Below, one piece after another: positions 38,896-50,148 of a DNA stretch of 64,000 bases. Numbering within the stretch: position 1 is the stretch's first letter; the number at the start of each line of letters is the position of its first letter. This DNA comes from Paralvinella palmiformis. Its lineage: Eukaryota; Annelida; Polychaeta; Terebellida; Alvinellidae. Below the pieces are notes generated by a model. That model was given only the letters and a program-made list of their open reading frames with translations, was not told where the DNA came from and did not search any database. A program made the position numbers and the translations under genes. The stretch covers positions 180,001 through 244,000 of the forward strand of contig JAODUP010000547.1 of NCBI GenBank assembly GCA_025642065.1, given 5' to 3'.

Positions 38896-38899
<4 letters not shown>
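38246..38899. other. Region without recognised gene
   Basis: Nothing recognised. Confidence 0.4.

Positions 38900-38959
<60 letters not shown>
38900..38959. repeat. (TA)n microsatellite
   Basis: About 30 TA units. Confidence 0.96.
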
Positions 38960-39348
38960 TAAGTTATTTTACTTCCCTGGCGTTTAATGAAAGTTTTCTA
39001 GCTTTTTTCTGTGTTTTGTCTGTGTATTAATGTTGTTGTTGGAATTAAATATTATTTGTAGATTGCTTACATGCTTGGGTTTTTAACAAGATGACGTCAT
39101 GTGTGAATAATCTGACTGGTAACCTAATTTCCATGTAAATATCAAGAATATTCAGCCAAAGTGTAGATACCTAGCAGGTTCATATTATAAGTAAACACGG
39201 ATCGTAATAACACGTATAATATCTCAGTATTAGGGTTCGGAACCGGGTGATATAACTGTTTATTAAGTGTTTCCTTTATGAGTAGTCCTTGAGCCATATA
39301 TATCAGATGTGATCACAACCAAGAAAGCCCTCATTCACTCAGCTACTT
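38960..39348. other. AT-rich region, no feature recognised
   Basis: Nothing recognised. Confidence 0.4.
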
Positions 39349-39542
39349 GTTCACTCACTCACTCACTCACTCACTCACTCACTCACTCACTCACTCACTC
39401 ACTCACTCACCATACACCATCACCATCACACCACCACCACCACCACCACCACCACTCACTCACTCACTCACTCACTCACTCACTCACTCACTCACTCACT
39501 CACTCACTCAGTTCACTCACTCACTCACTCACCCACCCACTC
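39349..39542. repeat. (CACT)n-(CAC)n-(CACT)n microsatellite
   Basis: Two long CACT arrays flank a CAC core at 39429-39453. Open frames give THSL repeats and are not genes. Confidence 0.96.
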
Positions 39543-39975
39543 TGTATTTTTAATAAGTATTTCTTATATTTGTATATAATCATTTAAAAGATAGTTAATT
39601 GCGTTAAATATAACCACTTATATACTTAATTTCTTAAAACGATAACCGATAAGATCCCTATTATGGTTTTTAATAATAATAATAATAATATTAATGGACG
39701 AAATGGCAGATATTTGTTATGTTTTCTATTAAATTCATTTTAACACATAGATCACGATATACCGAAGCGACACCTATATTAAACGTCAGACGTATTTAAA
39801 ATGATTTTATCTCAGTCTAATCGTGATAATGACGTCACTACCGTATGATAGGCCCGATAATCTGGACGAGGAGAAGGAATTAATTAGTGAATTAAATTAA
39901 CATATCAGCCCATTTTGGGGCCATTATTGGAAATATAACTGCTGATTGGTGCTTATCATTTGTTCACGAGGAATA

Positions 39976-39977
<2 letters not shown>
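39543..39977. other. AT-rich region, no feature recognised
   Basis: Short AAT run at 39675-39690. Confidence 0.4.
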
Positions 39978-40033
<56 letters not shown>

Positions 40034-40056
40034 CACACACACACATATATATATAT
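39978..40056. repeat. (CA)n-(TA)n microsatellite
   Basis: About 33 CA units and a short TA run. Confidence 0.96.
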
Positions 40057-40249
40057 GAGATTGGTGGATCATGAGTAGTAATTTGTATCTGTACCGTGTT
40101 AAAAAGAAACATCGTCTCAAATTTAATTATTGCTTCTTATTGGGTTCTTTTTCAGTTACCATTATCAAGTGATGTTTACATGTTGACGCTAGTATGATGA
40201 CACGTGTAGAATCTATGATGTTATTGTACGGCTACAGCTTGTCCACACC

Positions 40250-40294
40250 TGGCGAAGTCGAAGATGAAACACCCTTCAGACACTGGTTTTAGAC
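40250..40294 (-). mobile_element. SINE internal fragment
   Basis: The minus strand reads TGTCTGAAGGGTGTTTCATC then TTCGACTTCGCC, the middle of the window's SINE family; both ends are missing. Confidence 0.65.
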
Positions 40295-41396
40295 GTCAAT
40301 CACTTAGCAATGTTGATCCGTTCTCCTCTTGTACGACTTAGAACCGGGGTGTTATATCTTCTTTTGTGTTGTATGAGATAAAGGGAGGAGGCTAGATTAA
40401 CTGACCTTCTGACCCGACTCGTCCTTCACCCCTACATATTCAATCCTCTTAGTGACGTAAAGTTTTGTTTTGGTCTGATGATGAAAATAGCTGATATATT
40501 GATGTCTTGGTGGATAGGAATGTATTTAACGGGCAGCTATTTGAGCAATTACAAAAACCATTGTCGTAGTTTATATCTTCATATAATATATGGATCAATT
40601 AACGGTATACATATTTTAGATGTGTCTTTAGGCAAAATATTAGAATAAAATGTGTCATTTTAATGTGTGTCTTTTATAGTAAAGTTTTAACATACCTTTT
40701 TCGTGTTATATTTCAGTTATTGCCTACGCAGCTTCATTTTGTGGAATATTCCCTTTCATAATTTGCCGAAATTAGTGTTCGAAATAGTAAATAAAGGGAA
40801 GGAATAACGTTCAGAAATATCCTCACACATGATTGCCCTAAAACACCTCAAACCATCTCTGGATCAGTCGAGATTATGACGAAAACTGGAACAGTCCGAA
40901 GATTGGCCAAGAAAATAAATAACTCCAGACCTATATTGATGTCCTAAACACGATATAATTTGTTGGCCTTTATTAATATAATACACATAGAATCCTCGGT
41001 TGGTTAACTTTATACACAGCTCGGAATCGTAATCGTGTATATTTTAACGGTTGATGTGAGTCTGAGCTATGCCCGGACTCCAACAGCACTGCCTCTCTAG
41101 TGCAATTCCCTGAAACATTGTGTACAATCATAACTTATCCAGAGAAATGCTAGTAATATTTGTAGATTGTAGGTGTTTTATAGTGTATATCGTCTAACCA
41201 ACCATATGCTGATCTATAGACATATAATAAACTTGTTCTTTAGATCAAATAAAAAAATATTATTCCAAAATATTCAATGGTGGCAGATAAGTGAAAGATG
41301 ACATTGTTTGAGATAATGGAGTCTAATCATATAAAACTGACTATTATCCTGATATGCTTGACTTTGATTCGATCTAAACGACAACAAGGGCAGTTA

Positions 41397-41398
<2 letters not shown>
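40295..41398. other. AT-rich region, no feature recognised
   Basis: No open frame or repeat family recognised. Confidence 0.4.

Positions 41399-41472
<74 letters not shown>
41399..41472. repeat. (TA)n microsatellite
   Basis: About 37 TA units. Confidence 0.96.
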
Positions 41473-41476
<4 letters not shown>

Positions 41477-42059
41477 CCACTCTAGTAAACTCTACCGCCC
41501 ATATAAAAGGAACACCTAGTTATAGAGAACACTTAAGTCCCACATAAGAAATGCTCCTTTACTGGAGACAGGGAACAACATCCTTTTAAGTCCCAAATAT
41601 CACTTTAACATTGATTTCAACCCCTATATAGGGAACATAGAATTTTGTTTACTAATTTTTTATGCAAATGAACAATACATACATGTAATGTATGTTTATT
41701 CAAAGACGTTTGTTTGGTGTTTTGGAAAATGGAAAAATCGTGTTATCATAAAAAGACGTTACATATTATCTCTGTACTTATCTTGTCACCATTTAATTAT
41801 TGTATTTTTATTCAAAGAAGTTTGTTTAGTAACTGGAAGGATGCTTGTTTTTACAAGATATGACAGACAAGATAATATATATATATAATGGGCAGTAACA
41901 TATTTTAAGTTACTTTTTTTAGGATCAATTTCGTTAAATAGCATCAGACAGTCTTACGCCTTGACAACATAACTAATTGAGTTAATATATTGTTTACGCT
42001 CGCTATGGATTACCGAATTCACTCGCTCTTTGTAGAATAGACTCACCTTGCCAACAAAG
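41473..42059. other. AT-rich region, no gene
   Basis: A phrase with TATAAAAGGAACACCT and TATAGGGAACATAGAATT suggests a loose local repeat; not classified. Confidence 0.35.
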
Positions 42060-42076
42060 TCAATTAAATTGGATCA

Positions 42077-42771
42077 ATGGGAGACCGTAAAGTCGAAGAA
42101 GCGGTCTCGTCACATCTCACCTCAAAACAAGCCTCAGTAGAAGTCGGCCATATAGGATAATATAGAACGGCGGAGTACGGAGAAGCCTCGATTTGTTCCA
42201 CCGACACAGACGAAGACACACACCATACAGGTTATAACGGAGTTCGAGATGTTGATCAGCCTGAGCAGAGAACATCCGGCACTGGATTTCGATGTGAAAC
42301 ACACCATGGATGCTACCACACTACTGAAGACAACAAGTCAGGAAATGGGGGGGGGGAGGCACACCCTGAAAATAAAAACCTGGAGAAGAAACCAATAAAG
42401 TTCGCCCTGAATTTTACTTTCAGGAAACATACGACTTCAGGGATGTCAAGAAAATAATAAAGGGCGAAGAAAAGACCCGGACAGTGATATTCACCTCCAC
42501 GCAGACGCCAAGAACAGAAATAAAGGTGTCGTTCTACAAAACGATGCTTATCCCGAGATACGTACCAGAACCACCACAATGCTTCAGATGCCATCGATGG
42601 AATCACACCATAAACGTGTGCAGATCCCGCCGCAGGTACTATCATTGTGAGGAAACAAGGCCTGCAATTACTACTTCAGAACATAAACATGGCAGCAATG
42701 GCAGCAGTACCCATCTCGAAAACGAAAAACACCCAATCTCCTCGATCCTTTCTCCCTACAGAATGGACTAA
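42077..42771 (+). pseudogene. I-clade LINE ORF1 (gag-like, zinc knuckle)
   Basis: Broken frame. The clear part is CFRCHRWNHTINVC at 42580-42621, an exact CX2CX4HX4C zinc knuckle, followed by a degraded second knuckle (RSRRRYYHCEE). Such knuckles bind the element RNA in I and Jockey-group ORF1 proteins. A G-run at 42348-42356 probably marks a frameshift. Confidence 0.85.
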
Positions 42772-43429
42772 ATAAGTCAACCAATTCATAAAAATCCTTC
42801 AAGGCCAACCCAACCAAACGAAACAGAGAAAATCTCCGTCTTTCCCAACAAGAAACCAAAAGGCAGCTTTTCGCCCGACGAAACAACAATCGGATATATG
42901 GTGCAATAAATTAGCTGAAACACACAAATATACAAATCTCGTGAGAGTAAAAAGACAAAAAGGGTCTACACCAACATCCAAAACTGTCAATCCTAAACAT
43001 AAGACTACCCGAGCAGATCAGACTAGTATACACAAGAAGAGCATCACAGCCATCAAACAACAAATACCACTAAGACTGAGCAGAAACAAAACAGAAACAT
43101 CCAGACGCAAACAAGCTTTTATCTTTCACGAACTGGAGACCGTGATTAGAAGACACAGAAACACAGCCCCTGAAGAGGCTGGCTTTGCCTATACTTTTAC
43201 ACCGAAGTCTCCCGTTGCTATAAGAACAGAATTCTCAATTTATTCAATGCAATCAATCCTCGACTGAAGGAAAATTATCAGAACAATCGAAGAAGGCAAT
43301 AGTCATCTCAATTGCTACATCGGGAGAAAAAGCCCACTGCGCCATTTGCCTGTTGTCCTGCCTCTCAAATATTATGGAGAGAGAATGATCTTAGACTTCT
43401 GTGAAAAAAAACCAAGACAAAATATTTCT

Positions 43430-44448
43430 TCGTCAAAAACCGATTCACTCTGAATGCTATCTTTCATTTAGTAACCACGATCACAGCTAGAAAAATCGCC
43501 AACAGAATCAAACTAGTGTGTGTCGCCTTCATGGGTTTAGACAAGGCATTCGAACGCGTTGATCATCTCTCCATGCTGGACTGCCTTATCTCCCTCGGCA
43601 TATCTGGCAGGATCATCACATAGATAGAAGATAGATAACAAACCGCAAGATTAAAGTAAAGATATAAGGAACCATCACCGACCCTCGTGACCTCACCACT
43701 GGATGTCCCCAGTGATAAAAAGTCTCCCCCACCACCTTCAATGATATTGTCGCCCTACTCCTGACAATAACTCTAACTCCATCAGCAGACATTCTGGCTT
43801 ATGTCGACGACCTTGTACTGATTTCATACATAATTAGCTCAGCAAACAAACCGCACAAATACCTAAATACAGCAGGTCAAGGTAGGCAACAGCTTAGGTT
43901 TATACTTCTCCCTAGTTAAGAGCAAGACCCTGGCCTTCAACACATCTAGACACAAGGTCGCATGAATTTAAACTCGGCCTACAAGATCTAGAAATGGTCA
44001 CCAATTATAAATATCTCAGCATCAATATAGACAGTTGACTCACACTCGCCCACCATATAACCGAAACATGGCCATCCTAAATCTGAATATGGGAGTCAAC
44101 ACCAGGATGCTCATAACTTTATACAATTCCTTGATACAGTGTATTATATTATACGCTGCTCCCAACCCCCTACTAGCCTGCGACTCAGCCTTACAGTCCT
44201 TAGAAAGCATACAAAGAATCCCACTACACTACATCTTGGGACTTCCCAGTGAAGCAAGCTCCATCTTGCTATACAGAGAACTAGGGATAATCCACAGCCA
44301 TCTTTTAATAAAAGAGGAAACGGCTACACATCTCTTGAGAACTGCTTCCAAACCCATTGAGACCGAGATAGTACACAAAGAAGAAACACAAGAAGATCCT
44401 AGAGTCTTTAGCGACGCCTCATGGTCAATTAAGGCAGCATGGTTCTAG
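43430..44448 (+). pseudogene. I-clade LINE reverse transcriptase remnant
   Basis: Frames carry the RT fingers and palm (TLNAIFHL, VAFMGLDKAFERVDHLSMLD), the GCPQ region with a stop, the YVDD box, and a C-terminal part (LYNSLIQCIILYAAP, LGLPSEASSILLYRELGI). In-frame stops follow GRIIT and at GCPQ*. Confidence 0.87.
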
Positions 44449-44500
44449 AAGGAAATTGGCATACCTCCAATCACACCACAAGGTCTAACGAACCTACTCC

Positions 44501-44960
44501 ATGGTTAGAACCACCAGTTTAAGTAATTATACAGAATCCCGTCCAGAAAAGGTTGATCAAGAAGGAGCAGCAATAGCAGCCACAACTAGAATTGTTAACT
44601 TCAATGAAAGTATCACACCAACTATCAACATCTACACCGATGTTAGTTCCCAAGCAAACGGAACAACAGTCCGGGCTTGTTTCATGATAGAAACAGACAA
44701 AGAAATCAGAGGCAGAATCCCAAACCTCACTCCGACCACATTGGCTGATCTGCATGTAGCGAAAGCGGCACTAATCTGGATAACGAGATAACCTTTCCAA
44801 GAAAGAGTCATCATCCACTCGGACTGTCTAGCCTGATTTCCACACTTACCCCCAAATCATCACAGAAATCTACATCACGGCGTCAACCCTCAGGCAGCGT
44901 AGGATCCTAGTAATACTCCACTGGGTTCCAAGACACGTTAACATTGACTGATCCGACCAT
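44501..44960 (+). pseudogene. I-clade LINE RNase H remnant
   Basis: INIYTDVSSQANGTTVRACF matches the RNase H first Asp region (usually IYTDGSS); ADLHVAKAALIWI and VIIHSDCLA follow with the expected spacing. A stop separates the pieces. Confidence 0.82.
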
Positions 44961-45549
44961 CTAGCGAACAAAGCCACGTACCTAGAAGTCACATACCCCT
45001 GGCACCTTCAACTACCTCATCGACAGATTCATCTTTAATCAACTCGAATCCACCTAAACAGACAACAGATCATCATCCAAGGGTTGGTACCAGACGACTA
45101 CTGTAATGAAACATAACTTCCTTAACAACAGACTGGCCGACACCCAACTCCGATGACTATAATTCTGGTCATACACACGATACTTCATCCGTCCGTCATC
45201 CCTAGCACTCTGCCTTCACTGTCATAAGTATACAATCCGGTACATCATCTGGTCAACTGCTCATAACCCCCCCCCCCTCGATGTACCGAAGAAGACTAAA
45301 AGGTCATCTCCTCCATGAAGACTCCAAACTCCCAAATCATCACCTAGCAGTATTGATTATAAGAAAATCAACATTCCGACCAGATATCATCATCCCATTA
45401 AACATCACCATCAACAAGAAAGACACAACATATGTCAACACCAGGTGGTTGTGCCCAATAAGCGACAGCCTGAGGTTTCTAACCAAAAGTTCAACGAGTG
45501 ACAAAATGTCACTTAGTTAGCTTTTTCTCGTGACCTGTTCCAGTAGAAT

Positions 45550-46790
45550 TATTATTGATCCGTTTATGCAACAAAATCAACATGCCTACTGGTAAATCTA
45601 GGAAATCTCTGAGAAGTTGGAAATGTTGAAAGTGATCAATGTCAGAGAGCTTCAAAGTGCGCTGTATCTCTTGGTGCTGTCAATCGTTTGGTGAAGAGAA
45701 AACAACATTCACCCTGATGCCAAAACGGTAAAATCAGCTGTCGACAAATAACTCAATGATTCAGTATGGCAGTGATTTTGTAGCAGTCCGAACAAAGAAC
45801 ATTCTAATTTCTGGACCCCTGAATGAAGTAAAAGCTCCCGACATCGACAAGGTACCCAACCAGCAAGAGATCAAGGCTTCAAATGGATAGCTCGGCAGAT
45901 TCTACACCGTAACAACACCAGCTTCAAGGTCATATGAATGGTGAAAGTTCTATTATTGACCAAGTTGTTGTGATAATCTGGAAATAACATCTCCATCCCT
46001 TTACTGATAACTACGACGTCGGTGACATCTTTAACTATGATGAAACAAGATTGTTCTACAAGACATATAAGTTCCGAACGACCAACTTACTGTTTCTTGC
46101 CTAAAGTGTATTTGGCATTAATGATGGGAAAAAGTAAAAACCCAAGGCGTTTCAAAAACATCAGTTGTCTGTCACTTGGAAGAATAACAGGAAGGCGTGT
46201 GTGAAGAATGCTGCGTTTGAGGAGCGGGCGAAGGAAAACTCATAAAAAAGAAGAAGCGAACCTTATTGCTGTACATCAAGATTGCACCAATTCACCCACA
46301 GATCAACCTCTCTAACGATGTGGTTCAGTCCCCCCCCCCCCCCCAGGTAATTGTACATCTGAGCCACGATCTATGGACAAGGAGTAATTAAGGCTTAAAG
46401 ACTGGTTAATTGGTAGATACTTCTCCGTCACATTCTAGCAAGTCCGGTAATAAGCTCATCAAGTAGATCAATAACCTGGATGTGATCTACTGGTTCAATA
46501 AAGGATGAACAGAAGTAAAACATTACAAAAATGCATTGTTCGAAGTGATTTTGGATTCTTTGAAGCGTTTGATGACGTTGACCTACCCAACTCACCAGAA
46601 CAGCTAAAACAACACGTGCGGGAGCCATTCAACATCATATACAATGAGTCTTGTAACACTGAAGAATTACAGTGAGCATCACCACCAGCTTCATATCTTA
46701 GACGGAGTCAAATAGAAGAGAGATCGTTGTCCTATCTCTGAGGACACTGATAACAGACATGATGAACCAAGTTCTGATGTTTTGCGTGTA
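45550..46790 (+). mobile_element. Tigger/pogo-type DNA transposon remnant
   Basis: Begins MPTGKSRKSLRSWK (N-terminal helix-turn-helix start) and continues with a CENP-B-like segment (FVAVRTKNILISGP, KASNG*LGRF). A DDE catalytic domain follows: NYDETRLFYKTY, GKSKNPRRFKNI, LLYIKIAPIHPQINLSNDVV and GQGVIKA. The first catalytic Asp (DET) is kept. The second is lost in LLYIKIAP (usually LLIDNCPAHP) and the third in IYGQGVI (usually PMDQGVI). Frameshifts and stops are numerous. No terminal inverted repeats were defined. Confidence 0.82.
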
Positions 46791-47115
46791 CTAAAACTAA
46801 TGTCAACAGCAACTCAATTGGTTGTGCGTCAGTTTAAAATACTAACGCTTTTATCAATGGATTTATTATAGAAATAAATTAGTTTTCATTGATTACATGT
46901 ACATGCCTACTTATGAACTGTATATGTATACGCTATTTCCCAAATATTTAGACATATAGGTATATTTACTGCTATACATTACTTCGTCATGTTATGTGTT
47001 TTATTTGCATGTATATCATGAATGTTATGATGATTGTATTCATAGTAAATGTTAATAAAATGGTTATCTGGTAATGTAAGACTTACTTCTATTGGGAACA
47101 GTTTTCATCAGCATC
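46791..47115. other. AT-rich region, no feature recognised
   Basis: Probably the non-coding end of the Tigger-type element plus flank. Confidence 0.35.
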
Positions 47116-47399
47116 TGACACACACACGCGCGCGCGGATGGATGGATGGATGGATGGATACGAAGTGTAACAGTAATAGATATTAACACAGGGAAGACAA
47201 AATAAAGACATAAAGAAGGGGTGGGTGTGATTTATCATTTAATCTTCTTAGTGTTTCTAGATGTGTCCAGATAATATACGAGAAGAAGCCAAAATATCAT
47301 CAAGAAAACCAATCTAATATATCTGATGACAGAAAGACAAACAGAGACGATCTCAACCAGAACAACACACCTGCCTGTCTTCTGTGACAATGACCTGAC

Positions 47400-47484
<85 letters not shown>

Positions 47485-47530
47485 TGCGTGTGCGTGTGTC
47501 TCTGTCTGTGTGTGTGTGTGTGCATGCGTG
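47116..47530 (-). repeat. Right arm of the ~10-kb inverted repeat
   Basis: (GGAT)n at 47135-47158, ~270 bp to 47401 that is the reverse complement of 37546-37817, then (GT)n-(CT)n-(GT)n. The order of microsatellite, unique part and microsatellite mirrors the left arm. Confidence 0.93.
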
Positions 47531-47591
47531 CGTGTGTGCATGTGCAGGTCTGTGTGTGAGTAGATATTTAGATATATAGTTAGTTAGTTAA

Positions 47592-47596
<5 letters not shown>

Positions 47597-47666
<70 letters not shown>

Positions 47667-47722
47667 GGGGTGCAGATGTATATAAAGGTTAGTAAGGTCA
47701 AAGGCAGAAACAACGTCCTTGT

Positions 47723-47757
<35 letters not shown>

Positions 47758-47760
47758 TTC
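47597..47760. repeat. (TA)n and two (GA)n microsatellites
   Basis: TA to 47631, GA to 47663, second GA tract 47725-47754. Confidence 0.95.
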
Positions 47761-48109
47761 ACGACACAAGACACTTTAAATCCTTAAACAGTCTGCTAGT
47801 GTGACGGAGAGTGTCTCTGACAAAGCAACCGAAAAAAACTGCACTTGTTATATTATCGCATTTCTGGAGCGGCAGGAATGAGCCCTGACAATCAGGATCG
47901 AGCGGGAGATAAAAACCTGACCATACAAAACCTATAAACCTATAGACTCTTTCATCTTGGTTTCTTTTAGGGATATTTTCTTTATTTCTGTTTGTGGTGA
48001 TTATCTTAATGTTCCGGATTAATGAGACATGACCGTGGATCGATCTTTGTTTACCTTTGTTTAGTGGAGTATCTTATTCGCTGTTCTCCCAGGTGTCTCA
48101 TCGGTTATC

Positions 48110-48330
48110 TTATCATCGGTTGTCCCAGTTCACCTGTCAGCTGTTCTACCAGTTCTCCCATCAGCTGTTCCAGTAGTTCTCCCATCAGCTGTTCTACCAG
48201 TTGTCCTATAAGCTGTTCTACCAGTTCTCACAGTTCCTCGACCAGTTCTCATAGCTGTTCTACCAGTTCTCCTCTCGTTGTTCTACAAATATTCCTACCA
48301 GCTCTTATGCCAGTTGTTTTATCAGTTGTT
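48110..48330 (+). repeat. 24-bp minisatellite, ~8 units
   Basis: Unit CAGCTGTTCTACCAGTTCTC CCAT with substitutions. It stays open because 24 is a multiple of three and yields SCSTSSPI peptides within the frame 48022-48444. Not considered a gene. Confidence 0.85.
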
Positions 48331-48367
48331 CCAAGCTACCAAAGTTTGTTTTCTTCAAAAAAGACAT

Positions 48368-48798
48368 TTAAAGGGACAGTCCAACCCCACAAAAATATTT
48401 TTAAATATGTAATGCTTAGAACAGTAACCAAAATGCCACAATAATAATCATGAAATAATCCAAATTACTGGAGGGCCGCCATTACGGCTACACCGGAAGC
48501 CAGAATCGAAGGCCGGAAGGAAAAATTAAATGCTCTGACTTCACATGGGCGATCTTTAGACTGACACGGATTATAGTTTATCTTGAGCATTCAGCATTCA
48601 ACATTCAGGAGCTTCCGGTCATTGTCTATCTTCAAAATAGCGACGCCCACAACCAGTAAAAGTCGATTGATCGGCAATTTGAACTGGATTATTTAATAAG
48701 TGGGTGATCGTCTACATATTTTGACAATGTTTATGATATTTGTGAGTATAGCTGTAATAGTCCTCAAAATATGAAATGAAGGTGGACTATCCTTTTAA
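48368..48798. mobile_element. 423-bp MITE with TTAA target duplication
   Basis: TTAA at 48368-48371 and at 48795-48798 flank a 423-bp body. The body starts AGGGACAGTCCAACC and ends GGTGGACTATCCTT, imperfect inverted repeats. TTAA target sites occur with piggyBac and Kolobok elements; purine-rich AGGG ends favour Kolobok. No coding capacity. Confidence 0.75.
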
Positions 48799-48969
48799 GT
48801 AAATTTATAATGCTACAAAATCATTGAAGTTTACACATTATGAAATAAACTTTAAGTATATGAAACTTTATTTGGTATAGTCACGAATAGTGATTTACTC
48901 TCTGAACTAGTATAGTTTTCTAGTTACTAGTCGTGGGGACTAGTAGTGGATTACAATTCGTTTCTAACC

Positions 48970-48973
<4 letters not shown>

Positions 48974-49045
<72 letters not shown>
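48974..49045. repeat. (TA)n microsatellite
   Basis: About 35 TA units with one AATAAT break. Confidence 0.96.
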
Positions 49046-49337
49046 GCTAGTTTACACTCACACCTGAGAGGTAACATAAAACAAAACTCAGGTTATTTTA
49101 TTCAAGTATTTTAGTGTTTGCTAGAAAGAAAAATAATTGCATCCGAACTGCAATCTCTATATATATGAATTCCTTCTCTTTGTTGATGACCAAATAAGGT
49201 TGTTTTGTATACGAATTAACGTTACTGATAAATACATCACCGTTGATTACAATGTTACGGATACAACTATCACCGTAACTGATAAACATGTTAATGATAA
49301 CAACGACACTGCTAATAACCATGTTAGTGATAACAGA

Positions 49338-49338
<1 letters not shown>

Positions 49339-49379
<41 letters not shown>

Positions 49380-49457
49380 TGTGTGTGTGTGTGTTGTGTG
49401 TGTGTGGTGTGTGTGTGTGTGTGTGTGTGTTCGTGTGTGTGTGTGTGTGTGTGTGTG
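49339..49457. repeat. (GT)n microsatellite
   Basis: About 55 GT units with a few interruptions. Confidence 0.97.
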
Positions 49458-50069
49458 ATTTAAATTTTAAAAAATTTAAACAAATTTAATTTCTTATTCA
49501 CTTAAGAGGACTAATTCGATAGCAGTTAATAAAATAATATGTGCAAACCATTCAGCCTTTGTAATAAAAAAAGAACAAAGAAAACTGTTTTCAATATTAA
49601 AATAATTATTATGTTCCACACTATTTGATGACATTCAATCGCGTTGCAAATCTTCTGACTGATTGATCCGAATACGCGTATTACTAATCGGCAATATTCA
49701 GCTTGGCTAAGATAATCCGCCTTGTTATTTATTTTATAATCGCATTTGTTTATTTTAGAATGGAAGATTTAATAAGTTAATAATCGTTTATAACAAGAAG
49801 ATGTTCGACAAATTAGGCTTTGACTTTATTGATGATGTCGGTGATATATTCCTCTAATTCCATCTGATGTCCATCTTTGTAAACGATTTGATAGCGAGCT
49901 TTGTCACATACTGCTAGGTTCGTGGTTCATATGGTAGTTCGCCTATATCTTAAGAACTTTTTTCAACTTTTATTTCAGTTCAGCTTCTGAGATTGGGTTC
50001 TCCATTTAGTTTACAATGTTCATAAAACTGGTTGTAAAACAGTTACGTTTCTTTCTATTTCTATATCCA

Positions 50070-50072
<3 letters not shown>
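49458..50072. other. AT-rich region, no feature recognised
   Basis: Nothing recognised. Confidence 0.4.

Positions 50073-50148
<76 letters not shown>
50073..50148. repeat. (AAT)n tract, tail of the antisense LINE
   Basis: About 25 AAT units; on the minus strand this is the (ATT)n 3' tail of the LINE that follows. Confidence 0.9.

Larger units (their letters stand above)
42060..45520 (+). mobile_element. I-clade-like non-LTR retrotransposon, decayed
   Basis: A gag-like ORF1 with a CCHC zinc knuckle is followed by reverse transcriptase and an RNase H domain. That combination points to the I group of LINEs. ORF1 starts near 42077. RT lies at about 43430-44100, with LVCVAFMGLDKAFERVDH (motif A) and ILAYVDDLVLIS (catalytic YVDD, 43791-43826). 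The RT thumb and connection lie at 44035-44448 and RNase H at about 44600-44950 (INIYTDVSSQANG, VIIHSDCLA, ILLHWVP-like). Stops and frameshifts are frequent. I could not find the apurinic endonuclease domain that normally precedes RT, so an internal deletion is likely. Confidence 0.88.

Noticed and set aside
39349..39542. CRISPR-like regular repeat array
   Set aside because: It is a pure CACT/CAC microsatellite without unique spacers; none of the window's arrays has spacer structure.
37440..47530. Polinton/Maverick-type giant transposon bounded by the inverted repeats
   Set aside because: No polymerase B, integrase of that type, packaging ATPase or capsid genes lie between the arms; only a decayed I-clade LINE, a Tigger remnant and small repeats are visible.
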